64,000 nucleotides of DNA from Actinoplanes sichuanensis (GTDB lineage: Bacteria; Actinomycetota; Actinomycetes; Mycobacteriales; Micromonosporaceae): contig NZ_AP028461.1 in assembly GCF_033097365.1 (NCBI RefSeq), positions 2,542,001-2,606,000 on the forward strand, given 5' to 3'. A program made the position numbers and the translations under genes. The notes beneath the pieces are model-generated. The model did not search any database. It was not told where the DNA came from and saw nothing but the letters and a program-made list of their open reading frames with translations. Shown here piece by piece: positions 57,590 to 64,000 of this stretch (positions are counted from its first letter, which is position 1; every line of letters starts with the position of its first letter).

Positions 57590-58228
57590 TCAGCACTTCT
57601 TCCAGGCGACGTGGTACACGGTGTCGAGATTGCCGTCGGTGGAGTCCATGGTGAGGAAGCTGGTGGCCTTGCGGTTGGAGGTGCCGGCGTTGACCCGTAG
57701 TTCGGTGTTGACGTTGAGGTAGCGGCGTTCGCCGCAGGGCAGGAAGGACAGCGAACTGATGCCGATGGTGTCGGTGCGCTGCCAGTCGCCATCGGCCGGG
57801 CCGGTGAAGTTGTGCCGGGTCGCGGTGGTGCGCGGCTCACCCTGGAAGTAGTAGAACGCGGCCTGGAGGCCGGACGCCCCGCGTTCCAGCCGGGCGAAGC
57901 CCCGGTAGTCGGTGCGGGCAATGGCGTAGGTGAATCCCTCCGGAACGTCGACCGAGAGGGCCATCTGGCAGTTCTTGCGGAAGTCGATGGCCTTGGCGCC
58001 GGCGCCGACCTGTGCGGTGAAGGCGCTGTAGGTCACGGTGAAGGCCTTGTTGTCCGGCGACACGGTGACGTCGGCGGTGCCCAGCGGGCAGCCGGAGCCG
58101 TTGGCGGACACGACGCTGATGGACATCCGATCCTGCGGCGCCGGAGGCCCGGGGGAGGCTGCCGCCGGTGCCGGGCAGGCGGCGAGATAGGCGAGCATGG
58201 CGGTGCCGGTGGCGAAGATCTTGAACAT
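57590..58228 (-). CDS. secreted DUF4360-type protein
   Basis: 212 residues from ATG 58228 with GGAG before it. Signal peptide ~1-25 (MFKIFATGTAMLAYLAACPA). The mature part matches the DUF4360 pattern: SISVVSANGSGCPLGTADVTVSPDNKAFTVTYSAF, two conserved disulphide-type Cys (NCQMALSV; FLPCGERR). Beta-sandwich secreted proteins of unknown function common in actinobacteria and fungi. Confidence 0.87.
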   Translation of the reverse strand: MFKIFATGTAMLAYLAACPAPAAASPGPPAPQDRMSISVVSANGSGCPLGTADVTVSPDNKAFTVTYSAFTAQVGAGAKAIDFRKNCQMALSVDVPEGFTYAIARTDYRGFARLERGASGLQAAFYYFQGEPRTTATRHNFTGPADGDWQRTDTIGISSLSFLPCGERRYLNVNTELRVNAGTSNRKATSFLTMDSTDGNLDTVYHVAWKKC

Positions 58229-58521
58229 GGCAGCTCCTACCGAGCGAATCGGGCAATACGCAGCGAACGTACATATATGCCCTATTTGCCACAAGATGTT
58301 CGTCTGGGGGTTTGATCTCCTGAAGGTGACTTTCACGCCGATACCGGCCGCATGGCTGATCACTGGATGGGCCGCCCGGCCGGAGGTGGTGCAACGAACA
58401 ACCGACCCCGAAGGCCGGCGGTGGGTGATCGCGGCCGCGGCCGGTTGGCGAGCGACCGCGGCCGCGATCGGTGAGGCGGGCGGCCGAGCCGTGAGTGCGG
58501 GCACGGCCCGGCCGACCGCCG

Positions 58522-59889
58522 TCAGGGGGAGGTGCAGGTCAGGGTGGGTGCCCCGGTGGTGCCGGTGGCGATGAACCCGAAGGTGGTGGAGCCGTCGGCG
58601 GGCAGGTTGCCGTTCCAGGAGACGTTGCGGACGCTGACCGTGGAGCCGGAGGTGGTCAGCGTGCCGTTCCAGACCTGGCTGATCGAGGAACCGGACGGCA
58701 GCGTCCAGGAGACCGTCCAGCCGTTGGGCGTACCGCTGCCGGCCTGGACTTTGACCTCGCCCTGGTAACCGCCGTTCCAGGTGCTCACCGCTCGCAGGGT
58801 GGCGCCGCAGGCACCGGTCGGCAGCGACGGTGACGTCGATGGGGAGGACGACGGCGACGAGGACGGTGACGACGAGGGCGACGACGACGGTGAGGACGGC
58901 GCCGACGTCGGTGAGGACGGCGGGTTGGGTGCCGAACTGGCCAGGCTGTAGGCGAGGTCCGGCTGGAACGAGCCGGCGGCGTACCGGCAGCCGTCGGCCT
59001 CACCCGGCGGCTTGATCCACAGGTAGGCGTCGATGTTCGCGTCGCCGGTGTTCACCGTCGGGTACTGCCCGATCCGGCGGTCGGTGTTGTCGTCGCCGCA
59101 CCAGTCGCCACTGGCGCCACCGTTGCGGCTGGTGTCGATCACCTGCCGTTTGCCGTTGACGCCCTGCCCGCTCAGCGAGGAGATGATCGAGCGGCCGTAC
59201 GCCGACTCCGCGCTCGTCGGTTGGAAGTTGGAGGCGTTGGTGTAGAAGCCGTCCGCGTCCGCGACACCGGCGGCGACCAGCCGGGACGCCTGGTCACCGG
59301 CGCTGTTCCAGGCGGAGTGCCCGCCGTCGAGGTAGACCTTGGCGTTCGGGTTGCCGGCCTTCAGGGTCTGGGTGGCGGTGCGCAGCGCCTGGTTGCGGGC
59401 CGCGATCTCGGTGCTGTTCAGGCAGGTGAGCAAGGCGATCGAGTCGGGCTCCAGGTTCAGCACGACGGTCTGGCCGCCCAGGTTGCGGGCGATGTTGCCG
59501 ATCCACGTCTGGTACTGGGTGAGGTCGGGAGCGCCGCCCGAGCTGGCGCCGCCGCAGTCGCGGTTGGTGATGCCGTAGACGGTCAGGGCGGGGATCTGCC
59601 CGGCCGCGTTCGCGGCGTTGACGTAGGTGGCGACCTCGCTGCCGATGGTGGAGATGTTGAAGTTCGACAGCCAGCGGGTGGCCGGTTGACTGTCGATCCT
59701 GCTGCGGATCACGGTGGCGCGGGAGTCGCCGGAGTTCGACGACAGCCAGCGGGCGACCGGGGTGTTCGGGTCTCGGTAGAGGGTTCCGGAGATGGTGCCG
59801 GCGGAGGCGGTGCCGGTGACGATCAGAACGCTCGCCGCGGCCACGGTGGTGCAGGCGGCAGCGACGGCGACGACGCGGGAACGGGCCAT
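58522..59889 (-). CDS. secreted GH6 cellulase with C-terminal CBM2
   Basis: 455 residues from ATG 59889 with GGAGAAG upstream. Signal peptide ~1-30; GH6 catalytic domain ~33-325 with the catalytic-acid region NLEPDSIALL, LDGGHSAWN and DTSRNG; a Ser/Pro linker (repeated PSSS units, ~330-358); then CBM2 (~360-455, CGATLRAVSTWNGGYQGEVKV). The length fits an endoglucanase of the E2/CelA type. Transcription is probably under CebR, whose palindrome lies 25 bases upstream. Confidence 0.93.
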   Translation of the reverse strand: MARSRVVAVAAACTTVAAASVLIVTGTASAGTISGTLYRDPNTPVARWLSSNSGDSRATVIRSRIDSQPATRWLSNFNISTIGSEVATYVNAANAAGQIPALTVYGITNRDCGGASSGGAPDLTQYQTWIGNIARNLGGQTVVLNLEPDSIALLTCLNSTEIAARNQALRTATQTLKAGNPNAKVYLDGGHSAWNSAGDQASRLVAAGVADADGFYTNASNFQPTSAESAYGRSIISSLSGQGVNGKRQVIDTSRNGGASGDWCGDDNTDRRIGQYPTVNTGDANIDAYLWIKPPGEADGCRYAAGSFQPDLAYSLASSAPNPPSSPTSAPSSPSSSPSSSPSSSPSSSPSTSPSLPTGACGATLRAVSTWNGGYQGEVKVQAGSGTPNGWTVSWTLPSGSSISQVWNGTLTTSGSTVSVRNVSWNGNLPADGSTTFGFIATGTTGAPTLTCTSP

Positions 59890-59913
59890 GGGTGCTTCTC
59901 CTGGGGATGGGAG

Positions 59914-59927
59914 TGGGAGCGCTCCCA
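59914..59927. promoter_or_regulatory. CebR-type operator
   Basis: TGGGAGCGCTCCCA, a perfect 14-base palindrome identical to the established CebR binding site of actinobacterial cellulose/cellobiose genes, located 25 bases upstream of the cellulase start. Confidence 0.88.
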
Positions 59928-60071
59928 AGTTAACCCCATCGATGTCATCGGGCAACATTCCTGCAAAAAACGGTCCGCGAGACGGGGCCGGAGTGCGCGG
60001 GTTCGATACCGTGCCCAGCGCGCGAGAAGACGACCTCTCCGCTGACACCGAATGACAAGGAGCTGACGGCG

Positions 60072-60689
60072 ATGACGGAGACGAACCCCGCGCTCGGCGA
60101 CGTGCTGTGGTCGGGGGCCTCGCAGGATCTCACCGCGCTGGCGACGGGTGGCCGGGTGCAGACCGGCTCCTACACGGTGACCACGGACGCGATCCGGTTC
60201 TCGTCGGGTGTCATCTCCACCCGGGAGGAGGTCATCCCGATCTGGCTGGTCGTCGACGCCGACATCAACCAGCACATCACCCAGCGGGTCCGCGGCGTCG
60301 GCGACCTCATCCTGCGCCTGGACCCGGCCCACGCCGGGAAGTACGGGCAGAAACAGATCCTCCTGGATTCGATCGAGAACCCGTCCGAGGTGCGCGACCT
60401 GATCCTGCGGCAGGCGAACACGGTCCGCCGGTACTGGTCCCAGCATCACTACGACCGCGACGTCGAACTACGCCGGGCCGGCGCGGTCTCCACCAACGTC
60501 GCCGTGGTGGCCCCGCCCAACCCGGTCCCGGCACCGGTTCCCGCCCAGGCGCCGGCTCCCGCCCTGGAGGCCGCGGCCGCTCCCGGTGGCGACCTGATGG
60601 CCCAGCTCGTCCGGCTCGGCGAGATGAAGACCGCCGGACTGCTCACCGACGAGGAGTTCACCGCGGCCAAGGCGAAGCTCCTGGCGTGA
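60072..60689 (+). CDS. PH-like/SHOCT-domain protein
   Basis: 205 residues, AAGGAG before the ATG. N-terminal ~130 residues form a bacterial PH-like domain (GSYTVTTDAIRFSSGVISTREEVIPIWLV); an Ala/Pro linker; C-terminal SHOCT motif (LMAQLVRLGEMKTAGLLTDEEFTAAKAKLLA). SHOCT segments mediate oligomerisation or membrane association. Function unknown. Followed by a strong terminator. Confidence 0.87.
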   Translation: MTETNPALGDVLWSGASQDLTALATGGRVQTGSYTVTTDAIRFSSGVISTREEVIPIWLVVDADINQHITQRVRGVGDLILRLDPAHAGKYGQKQILLDSIENPSEVRDLILRQANTVRRYWSQHHYDRDVELRRAGAVSTNVAVVAPPNPVPAPVPAQAPAPALEAAAAPGGDLMAQLVRLGEMKTAGLLTDEEFTAAKAKLLA

Positions 60690-60696
60690 GGCCGGA

Positions 60697-60724
60697 CCGG
60701 CCGGGGGCGTGACTCCCCGGCCGG
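60697..60724. terminator. hairpin terminator between convergent genes
   Basis: Perfect 10-bp stem CCGGCCGGGG (60697-60706) / CCCCGGCCGG (60715-60724), 8-base loop; serves the SHOCT gene and the sigma-partner gene, whose stop is at 60736. Confidence 0.72.
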
Positions 60725-60735
60725 CTCGCCGCCGA

Positions 60736-61746
60736 TCAGTCGTTGTCGTTGGCAAGGGTCTCGTAGACGTCGGCGGCCAACTCGCCGTCGACCTGCGCCG
60801 GGGCCGGCTGAGCGCCGGTCTGCCCGTACTCGGAGATCTTGATGACCAGCGGCGGCTCCGGCTCGATGCCGCCGGCCGGTTCCGAGGCCATCCGGTGTTC
60901 GGGCATCGTGACGATGAACTCGGTGAGCCGACCCTGGCCGTCGAGGGTCGCGCGGAACGGCATCGTCTTGGCGCCCACCCCGTACAGATAGGTCGGGTCG
61001 GAGAAGATCCGTTCGAGGGCCGGATCCTTCCGGGTGGCGTCGAGGGTCCCGGTGATGACGTCGCCGGAGCGCTCGGCGGTCGTCACCGCCGCGATCAGGG
61101 TGCCGGCGCCGGTGGCGTCGGGCTGGCCGGTGGTCGGGAGCGTCGCCATCACGTCCAGGTGGCTCAGCGACTCGTCGGCGGCGGCGGCCGTCACCTTCTT
61201 CTCGTCGGCGCGGACCCACCGGGTGCCGTCCAGCTGCTCGAACACCTTCATCGCGGCCTGCCCCTGTGCGCCGGTGACGTGCTGCTGGAAGTAGGTGCGG
61301 AACTGTTCGTGCTGCTCGGGACTGCCGAAGATCAGGTAGCGCATGTAGAACTCCGACCCGGTACGCAGCACCTGGTAGGTGTCGGAGTGCTCGATCAGCA
61401 CACTGTCCGGCAGGTGGACCGCGCCGCGGCGGACGTCGGCGATCCAACCGGCGCCGGTCCGGCTGAACGTGTAGTCGCCGTCGGCCAGGCCGGACAGCGA
61501 GTTCTGCAACGTCTGCACGGCGTCCCCGGTGACCGCCGGCGGCAGCGCGTCCTCGTGTTTGTTCGGCGTGAGCAGGGCGATGCCGGTCGTGACCAGCACG
61601 ACCGCGGCCGCCGTCACCGCCCCGGCCAGCATCCGCCGGTTGCGGCGGACCCGGCGCGCGACGTGCAGCACCTCCGCGGGCGGCAGTGGCTCGGTGGTTC
61701 GGGCCAAGTCGTTCATCGCTGTCCTCAGGTGGTCGTGAGTGGGCAT
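60736..61746 (-). CDS. membrane protein co-translated with ECF sigma factor (putative anti-sigma factor)
   Basis: 336 residues from ATG 61746, whose first base is the last base of the sigma stop (TGATG). A cytosolic N-terminal ~45 residues, one helix (~45-65, MLAGAVTAAAVVLVTTGIALL), and an extracytoplasmic ~270-residue domain rich in beta strands. The layout, helix plus large outer domain, matches the common partner of SigE-type sigma factors. The N-terminal part lacks the zinc-binding HxxxCxxC of ZAS anti-sigma factors. Confidence 0.82.
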   Translation of the reverse strand: MPTHDHLRTAMNDLARTTEPLPPAEVLHVARRVRRNRRMLAGAVTAAAVVLVTTGIALLTPNKHEDALPPAVTGDAVQTLQNSLSGLADGDYTFSRTGAGWIADVRRGAVHLPDSVLIEHSDTYQVLRTGSEFYMRYLIFGSPEQHEQFRTYFQQHVTGAQGQAAMKVFEQLDGTRWVRADEKKVTAAAADESLSHLDVMATLPTTGQPDATGAGTLIAAVTTAERSGDVITGTLDATRKDPALERIFSDPTYLYGVGAKTMPFRATLDGQGRLTEFIVTMPEHRMASEPAGGIEPEPPLVIKISEYGQTGAQPAPAQVDGELAADVYETLANDND

Positions 61747-62297
61747 CAGTGGCTCCATCGGGCGGTGATCGGGCCGGACTCGCCGTGTCCCGTGGGCGGC
61801 GCCTCGTCGGTGAGGACGACTCTCAACTTGCGCAGCGCACGCGAGCAGGTCGACTTCACCGTGCCGAGGCTGACACCGAGCGCCTCGGCGGTGTCACGTT
61901 CGGAGCAGTCGTCCAGGTAGCGCAGCACGACGATGGTCCGCTCCCGGCTGGTCAGCCGATCGAGGGCGGCGAGCAGTGCACGCCGGTCCTCGACGGTGTT
62001 CTCCGGCGTCGCGGGCTGGTCGGGTACCTCACCGACCGGCTGCTCGTGGCGCTGATGGGCGGTGCGCCACCAGTCGGTCACCGCGTTGGTCACCGCGCGG
62101 TGCACGTAGCCGTACGGGTCGTCGTGCTCGATGTGCCGCCATCGCTGGTAGGCACGTACCAGCACGGACTGCACGATGTCCCGCGCCTGTTCGTGATTGC
62201 CGCAGAGCAGCTCCGCATGTGCGATGAGCCGACCCGAACGCTGCGCCACGAAATCGATGAACGTCTCGTCGCTGTGACGGCGGCGTCTGATCTTCAT
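61746..62297 (-). CDS. ECF sigma factor, SigE (SigE70) family
   Basis: 183 residues from ATG 62297. Region 2: FIDFVAQRSGRLIAHAELLCGNHEQARDIVQSVLVRAYQRWRHI; region 4: LTSRERTIVVLRYLDDCSERDTAEALGVSLGTVKSTCSRALRKL. Typical actinobacterial SigE subfamily size and sequence. It shares an operon with the membrane partner and is divergent from a small secreted protein. Confidence 0.94.
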   Translation of the reverse strand: MKIRRRRHSDETFIDFVAQRSGRLIAHAELLCGNHEQARDIVQSVLVRAYQRWRHIEHDDPYGYVHRAVTNAVTDWWRTAHQRHEQPVGEVPDQPATPENTVEDRRALLAALDRLTSRERTIVVLRYLDDCSERDTAEALGVSLGTVKSTCSRALRKLRVVLTDEAPPTGHGESGPITARWSH

Positions 62298-62358
62298 GCT
62301 CGGTAGACGAAGTCGGCGGCACAAAGGTTGAGAACCGCCGCTGTTGTACTGTGAGCCG

Positions 62359-62751
62359 ATGTCCGCGCTCCCGCGTCGCCTCGGCCTCCGGCCGCTCGCG
62401 ATCGTGGCGACGGCCCTGGCGCTGCTGCTGCTCGCGATGAGCCAGCTCGCCTCGCCGGGCAACGTGAAACGGGCCTTCGGTCCGGCCGTGGACAGCCCGG
62501 TCGTCGTTCTGGTGCAGGCGGCCTGCGAGCACCCGCACACCGGTGATCAGACGACGTCGTCCCAGCACCGGCAGGACGACGTCTCGGCTCCGGCGGTGGC
62601 GCCGGTGCTGCGCCCGCCCGCCGACACGACCGGCATCCTGCTGCCTGACCTGCGGACCGATCCCGTTCTCGCCGTTGCCGTGACACCGGCTGATGATTCC
62701 ACGGCGCTGCCCGCCGCGGACCCGGCCGGCCTGGGCGTCCTGCGTATATAG
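62359..62751 (+). CDS. small secreted or anchored protein
   Basis: 130 residues from ATG 62359. Helix at ~11-33 (LRPLAIVATALALLLLAMSQLA), then a disordered, Pro/Asp-rich tail with a single Cys (QAACEHPHTGDQ). No family recognised. Divergent from the sigma factor (61-base gap), so possibly under its control. About 115 bases upstream of the DsbA-like gene. Confidence 0.65.
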   Translation: MSALPRRLGLRPLAIVATALALLLLAMSQLASPGNVKRAFGPAVDSPVVVLVQAACEHPHTGDQTTSSQHRQDDVSAPAVAPVLRPPADTTGILLPDLRTDPVLAVAVTPADDSTALPAADPAGLGVLRI

Positions 62752-62868
62752 CGGTCCTCGCCTCCCCTTACGGACAGTTCTTCACCTCTCCCTACGGAGA
62801 GTTCCTCGCTGCTGCCGCCGTGTCCCGTGCGGTCGTCAGCCGATTCGTCGTTGGAGAAAGGACCTCCC

Positions 62869-63573
62869 ATGCCGTCGAAAACCACCCACAAGAAAGCCGG
62901 CCGAGCCACCCGACAGCTGACCCGGGCGCCGGGCATGAGCACCAACCTGAAGGTGACCCTGAGTGTGCTGGGCGCCGCGCTGGCCGTACTGCTGCTGATC
63001 GTGGCGGTCAACCTGACCGAGCCGAAACCGGCCGGCGCCGTCGAGACGGTCCGTGCCGACAGTCATCGGCTGTCCACGGCCGCCGACGGCAAGGTCACCG
63101 TCGTCGAGTTCCTCGACTTCGAATGCGAGGCCTGCGGCGCCGCCTATCCGGGCGTCGAGAGACTGCGGGCCGAATACGGCGACCGGATCACCTACGTGGT
63201 GCGTTACTTCCCGATCGCGAGCCACCCCAACGCGTTCAATGCGGCGCATGCGGCCGAGGCCGCCGCCCGGCAGGGCAGATTCGAGCAGATGTACGTCAAA
63301 CTCTTCGACAACCAGTCGGGGTGGGGCCACAGCCAGGAGTCGAGGGCGCCGGTCTTCGCCGGATACGCCGCCGAACTCGGGTTGGACATGACGAAGTACA
63401 GCGCGGACGTGACCAGTGCCGAGGTCGCCGAGCGGGTGAAGTCGGACGCCGCCGACGGGGTGGCCCTCGGTGTCCAGGGCACGCCGACGTTCTTCGTCAA
63501 CGGCGAGCGGTTCACCGACCGGCCCTCCTACGAGGCGCTCAAGGCGACCATCGACGCGGAGCTGAACAAGTGA
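62869..63573 (+). CDS. membrane-anchored DsbA-family thioredoxin-fold protein
   Basis: 234 residues from ATG 62869 (AAAGGA site). N-terminal helix (~28-50) and an extracytoplasmic thioredoxin fold: VTVVEFLDFECEACGAAYPG, with active-site CxxC as CEAC, and cis-Pro loop VQGTPTFFVNGE. Introduces or shuffles disulphides in exported proteins, reoxidised by the VKOR encoded next (4-base overlap, GTGA). Confidence 0.93.
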   Translation: MPSKTTHKKAGRATRQLTRAPGMSTNLKVTLSVLGAALAVLLLIVAVNLTEPKPAGAVETVRADSHRLSTAADGKVTVVEFLDFECEACGAAYPGVERLRAEYGDRITYVVRYFPIASHPNAFNAAHAAEAAARQGRFEQMYVKLFDNQSGWGHSQESRAPVFAGYAAELGLDMTKYSADVTSAEVAERVKSDAADGVALGVQGTPTFFVNGERFTDRPSYEALKATIDAELNK

Positions 63574-64000
63574 CCGAAGTCGATCGTCCGGTGCTCACCG
63601 ATCGGCTGATCGGCTGGATCCTCACCGTCGGCGGGCTGGTCGGTGCGCTCGCCGCGTTCGTGCTGATGGTCGAGAAGGTGGCGCTGCTCAAGGACCCGTC
63701 CTACGTCCCGAGCTGCTCGATCAACCCGATCCTGTCCTGCGGCTCGGTGATGACGACCGCGCAGGCCGAGGTGTTCGGCTTCCCGAACCCGCTGATCGGC
63801 GTGGCCGCCTTCCCGGTGGTCGCGGCGACCGGGGTGGCGGTGCTGGCCGGGGCTCGGCTGCCGCGTTGGTGGTGGCTGGCGCTGCAGGCCGGCGCGCTGT
63901 TCGGGGTGGTCTTCGTGCACTGGCTGTTCGTGCAGAGCCTCTACCGGATCGGGGCGCTCTGCCCGTACTGCATGGTGGTCTGGATCGTCATGATCTTGAT
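63570..64000 (+). CDS. vitamin K epoxide reductase (VKOR) family membrane protein, N-terminal part
   Basis: 143 residues before the window end. GTG 63570 overlaps the DsbA-like stop. About four helices, with the loop cysteines in SCSINPILSCGSVM and the quinone-site CPYC near the end. Reoxidises the DsbA-like partner using membrane quinone, the usual actinobacterial replacement for DsbB. Confidence 0.92.
   Translation, partial: MTEVDRPVLTDRLIGWILTVGGLVGALAAFVLMVEKVALLKDPSYVPSCSINPILSCGSVMTTAQAEVFGFPNPLIGVAAFPVVAATGVAVLAGARLPRWWWLALQAGALFGVVFVHWLFVQSLYRIGALCPYCMVVWIVMIL

Noticed and set aside
58800..58925. Repeated GACGACG tract as a possible CRISPR-like or regulatory repeat
   Set aside because: It is the reverse complement of the Ser/Pro linker codons in the cellulase, an ordinary protein linker.
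62752..62868. Near-duplicate TACGGACAGTTC/TACGGAGAGTTC upstream of the DsbA-like gene
   Set aside because: Two imperfect 12-base copies and a 6-bp hairpin (CTCTCC/GGAGAG) are seen, but they are too short and unconserved by eye to call a riboswitch or operator.
1..64000. CRISPR arrays, rRNA genes, prophage structural genes, integrase or attachment-site pairs
   Set aside because: Looked for regular spaced repeats, rRNA signatures and phage genes; none seen. The tRNA cluster has no matching direct repeat that I could find.

Overview
The window is about 71-73% G+C DNA with very dense coding, many GTG/TTG starts and stop/start overlaps. The gene content is typical of a soil, filamentous-type actinobacterium: SigE-like ECF sigma factor, LAL and NarL regulators, GH6 cellulase with a CebR-type operator, AraC/PadR/LysR regulators, VKOR/DsbA. 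By inference it is from Micromonosporaceae (Actinoplanes-like); no rRNA or species marker is present, so this stays an inference.

Layout. 1-1.4 kb: start of an Hsp70 gene preceded by its GrpE-like partner, then a repeat-rich membrane protein. 1.6-1.8 kb: three tandem tRNA genes (Gln, Val, Val). 1.8-10.5 kb: a leftward run (Gfo/Idh/MocA oxidoreductase, methyltransferase, small proteins, SGNH lipoprotein, MprF-like DUF2156 membrane enzyme). It faces a rightward membrane-protein/esterase pair across a symmetric pair of 11-bp-spaced repeats that looks like an OmpR-family operator. A histidine kinase and a small secreted protein follow. 10.6-13.4 kb: an IS200/IS605 element whose tnpA is broken by a complete IS982-type element. 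13.4-14.5 kb: a membrane protein and an OmpR-type response regulator that may be the displaced partner of the kinase. 14.5-28.5 kb: secreted M14 carboxypeptidase, a polysaccharide deacetylase with a long Thr-rich cytosolic repeat arm, ATP-grasp enzyme, two AraC regulators, epimerase, YbhN-like membrane protein, VOC protein, FAD monooxygenase, SDR beside a frameshifted LysR gene, and a LuxR-type regulator lacking the receiver aspartate.

28.8-46.1 kb is the most unusual part and I read it as a conflict/defence-type island. A trypsin-STAND-TPR protein (1199 aa) diverges from a CHAT peptidase gene that overlaps a metallo-beta-lactamase-fold gene. These converge on a five-gene leftward operon (caspase-like peptidase, a protein with a duplicated DFWSD motif, two unrecognised proteins, and an SGNH hydrolase). 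That operon diverges from a HExxH metalloprotease. A NarL regulator, a tiny protein and a LAL-family ATPase regulator close the block. Four peptidases of four families plus a STAND switch lie within 14 kb, with no phage or transposase genes between them. 46.3-48.0 kb: a small protein translationally coupled to a radical SAM/SPASM maturase, probably a RiPP locus without an obvious precursor.

48-64 kb is ordinary accessory/housekeeping DNA: a PadR-ABC-FtsX operon with a palindromic operator over the padR start, WD40 protein, secreted EEP-family phosphodiesterase-like protein, PAS-GAF-GGDEF-EAL protein with degenerate GGDEF, DUF4360 protein, cellulase under a perfect CebR-type palindrome, SHOCT protein, ECF sigma factor with membrane partner, and a DsbA-VKOR oxidative-folding pair cut by the window end. 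Strong hairpin terminators separate several units.
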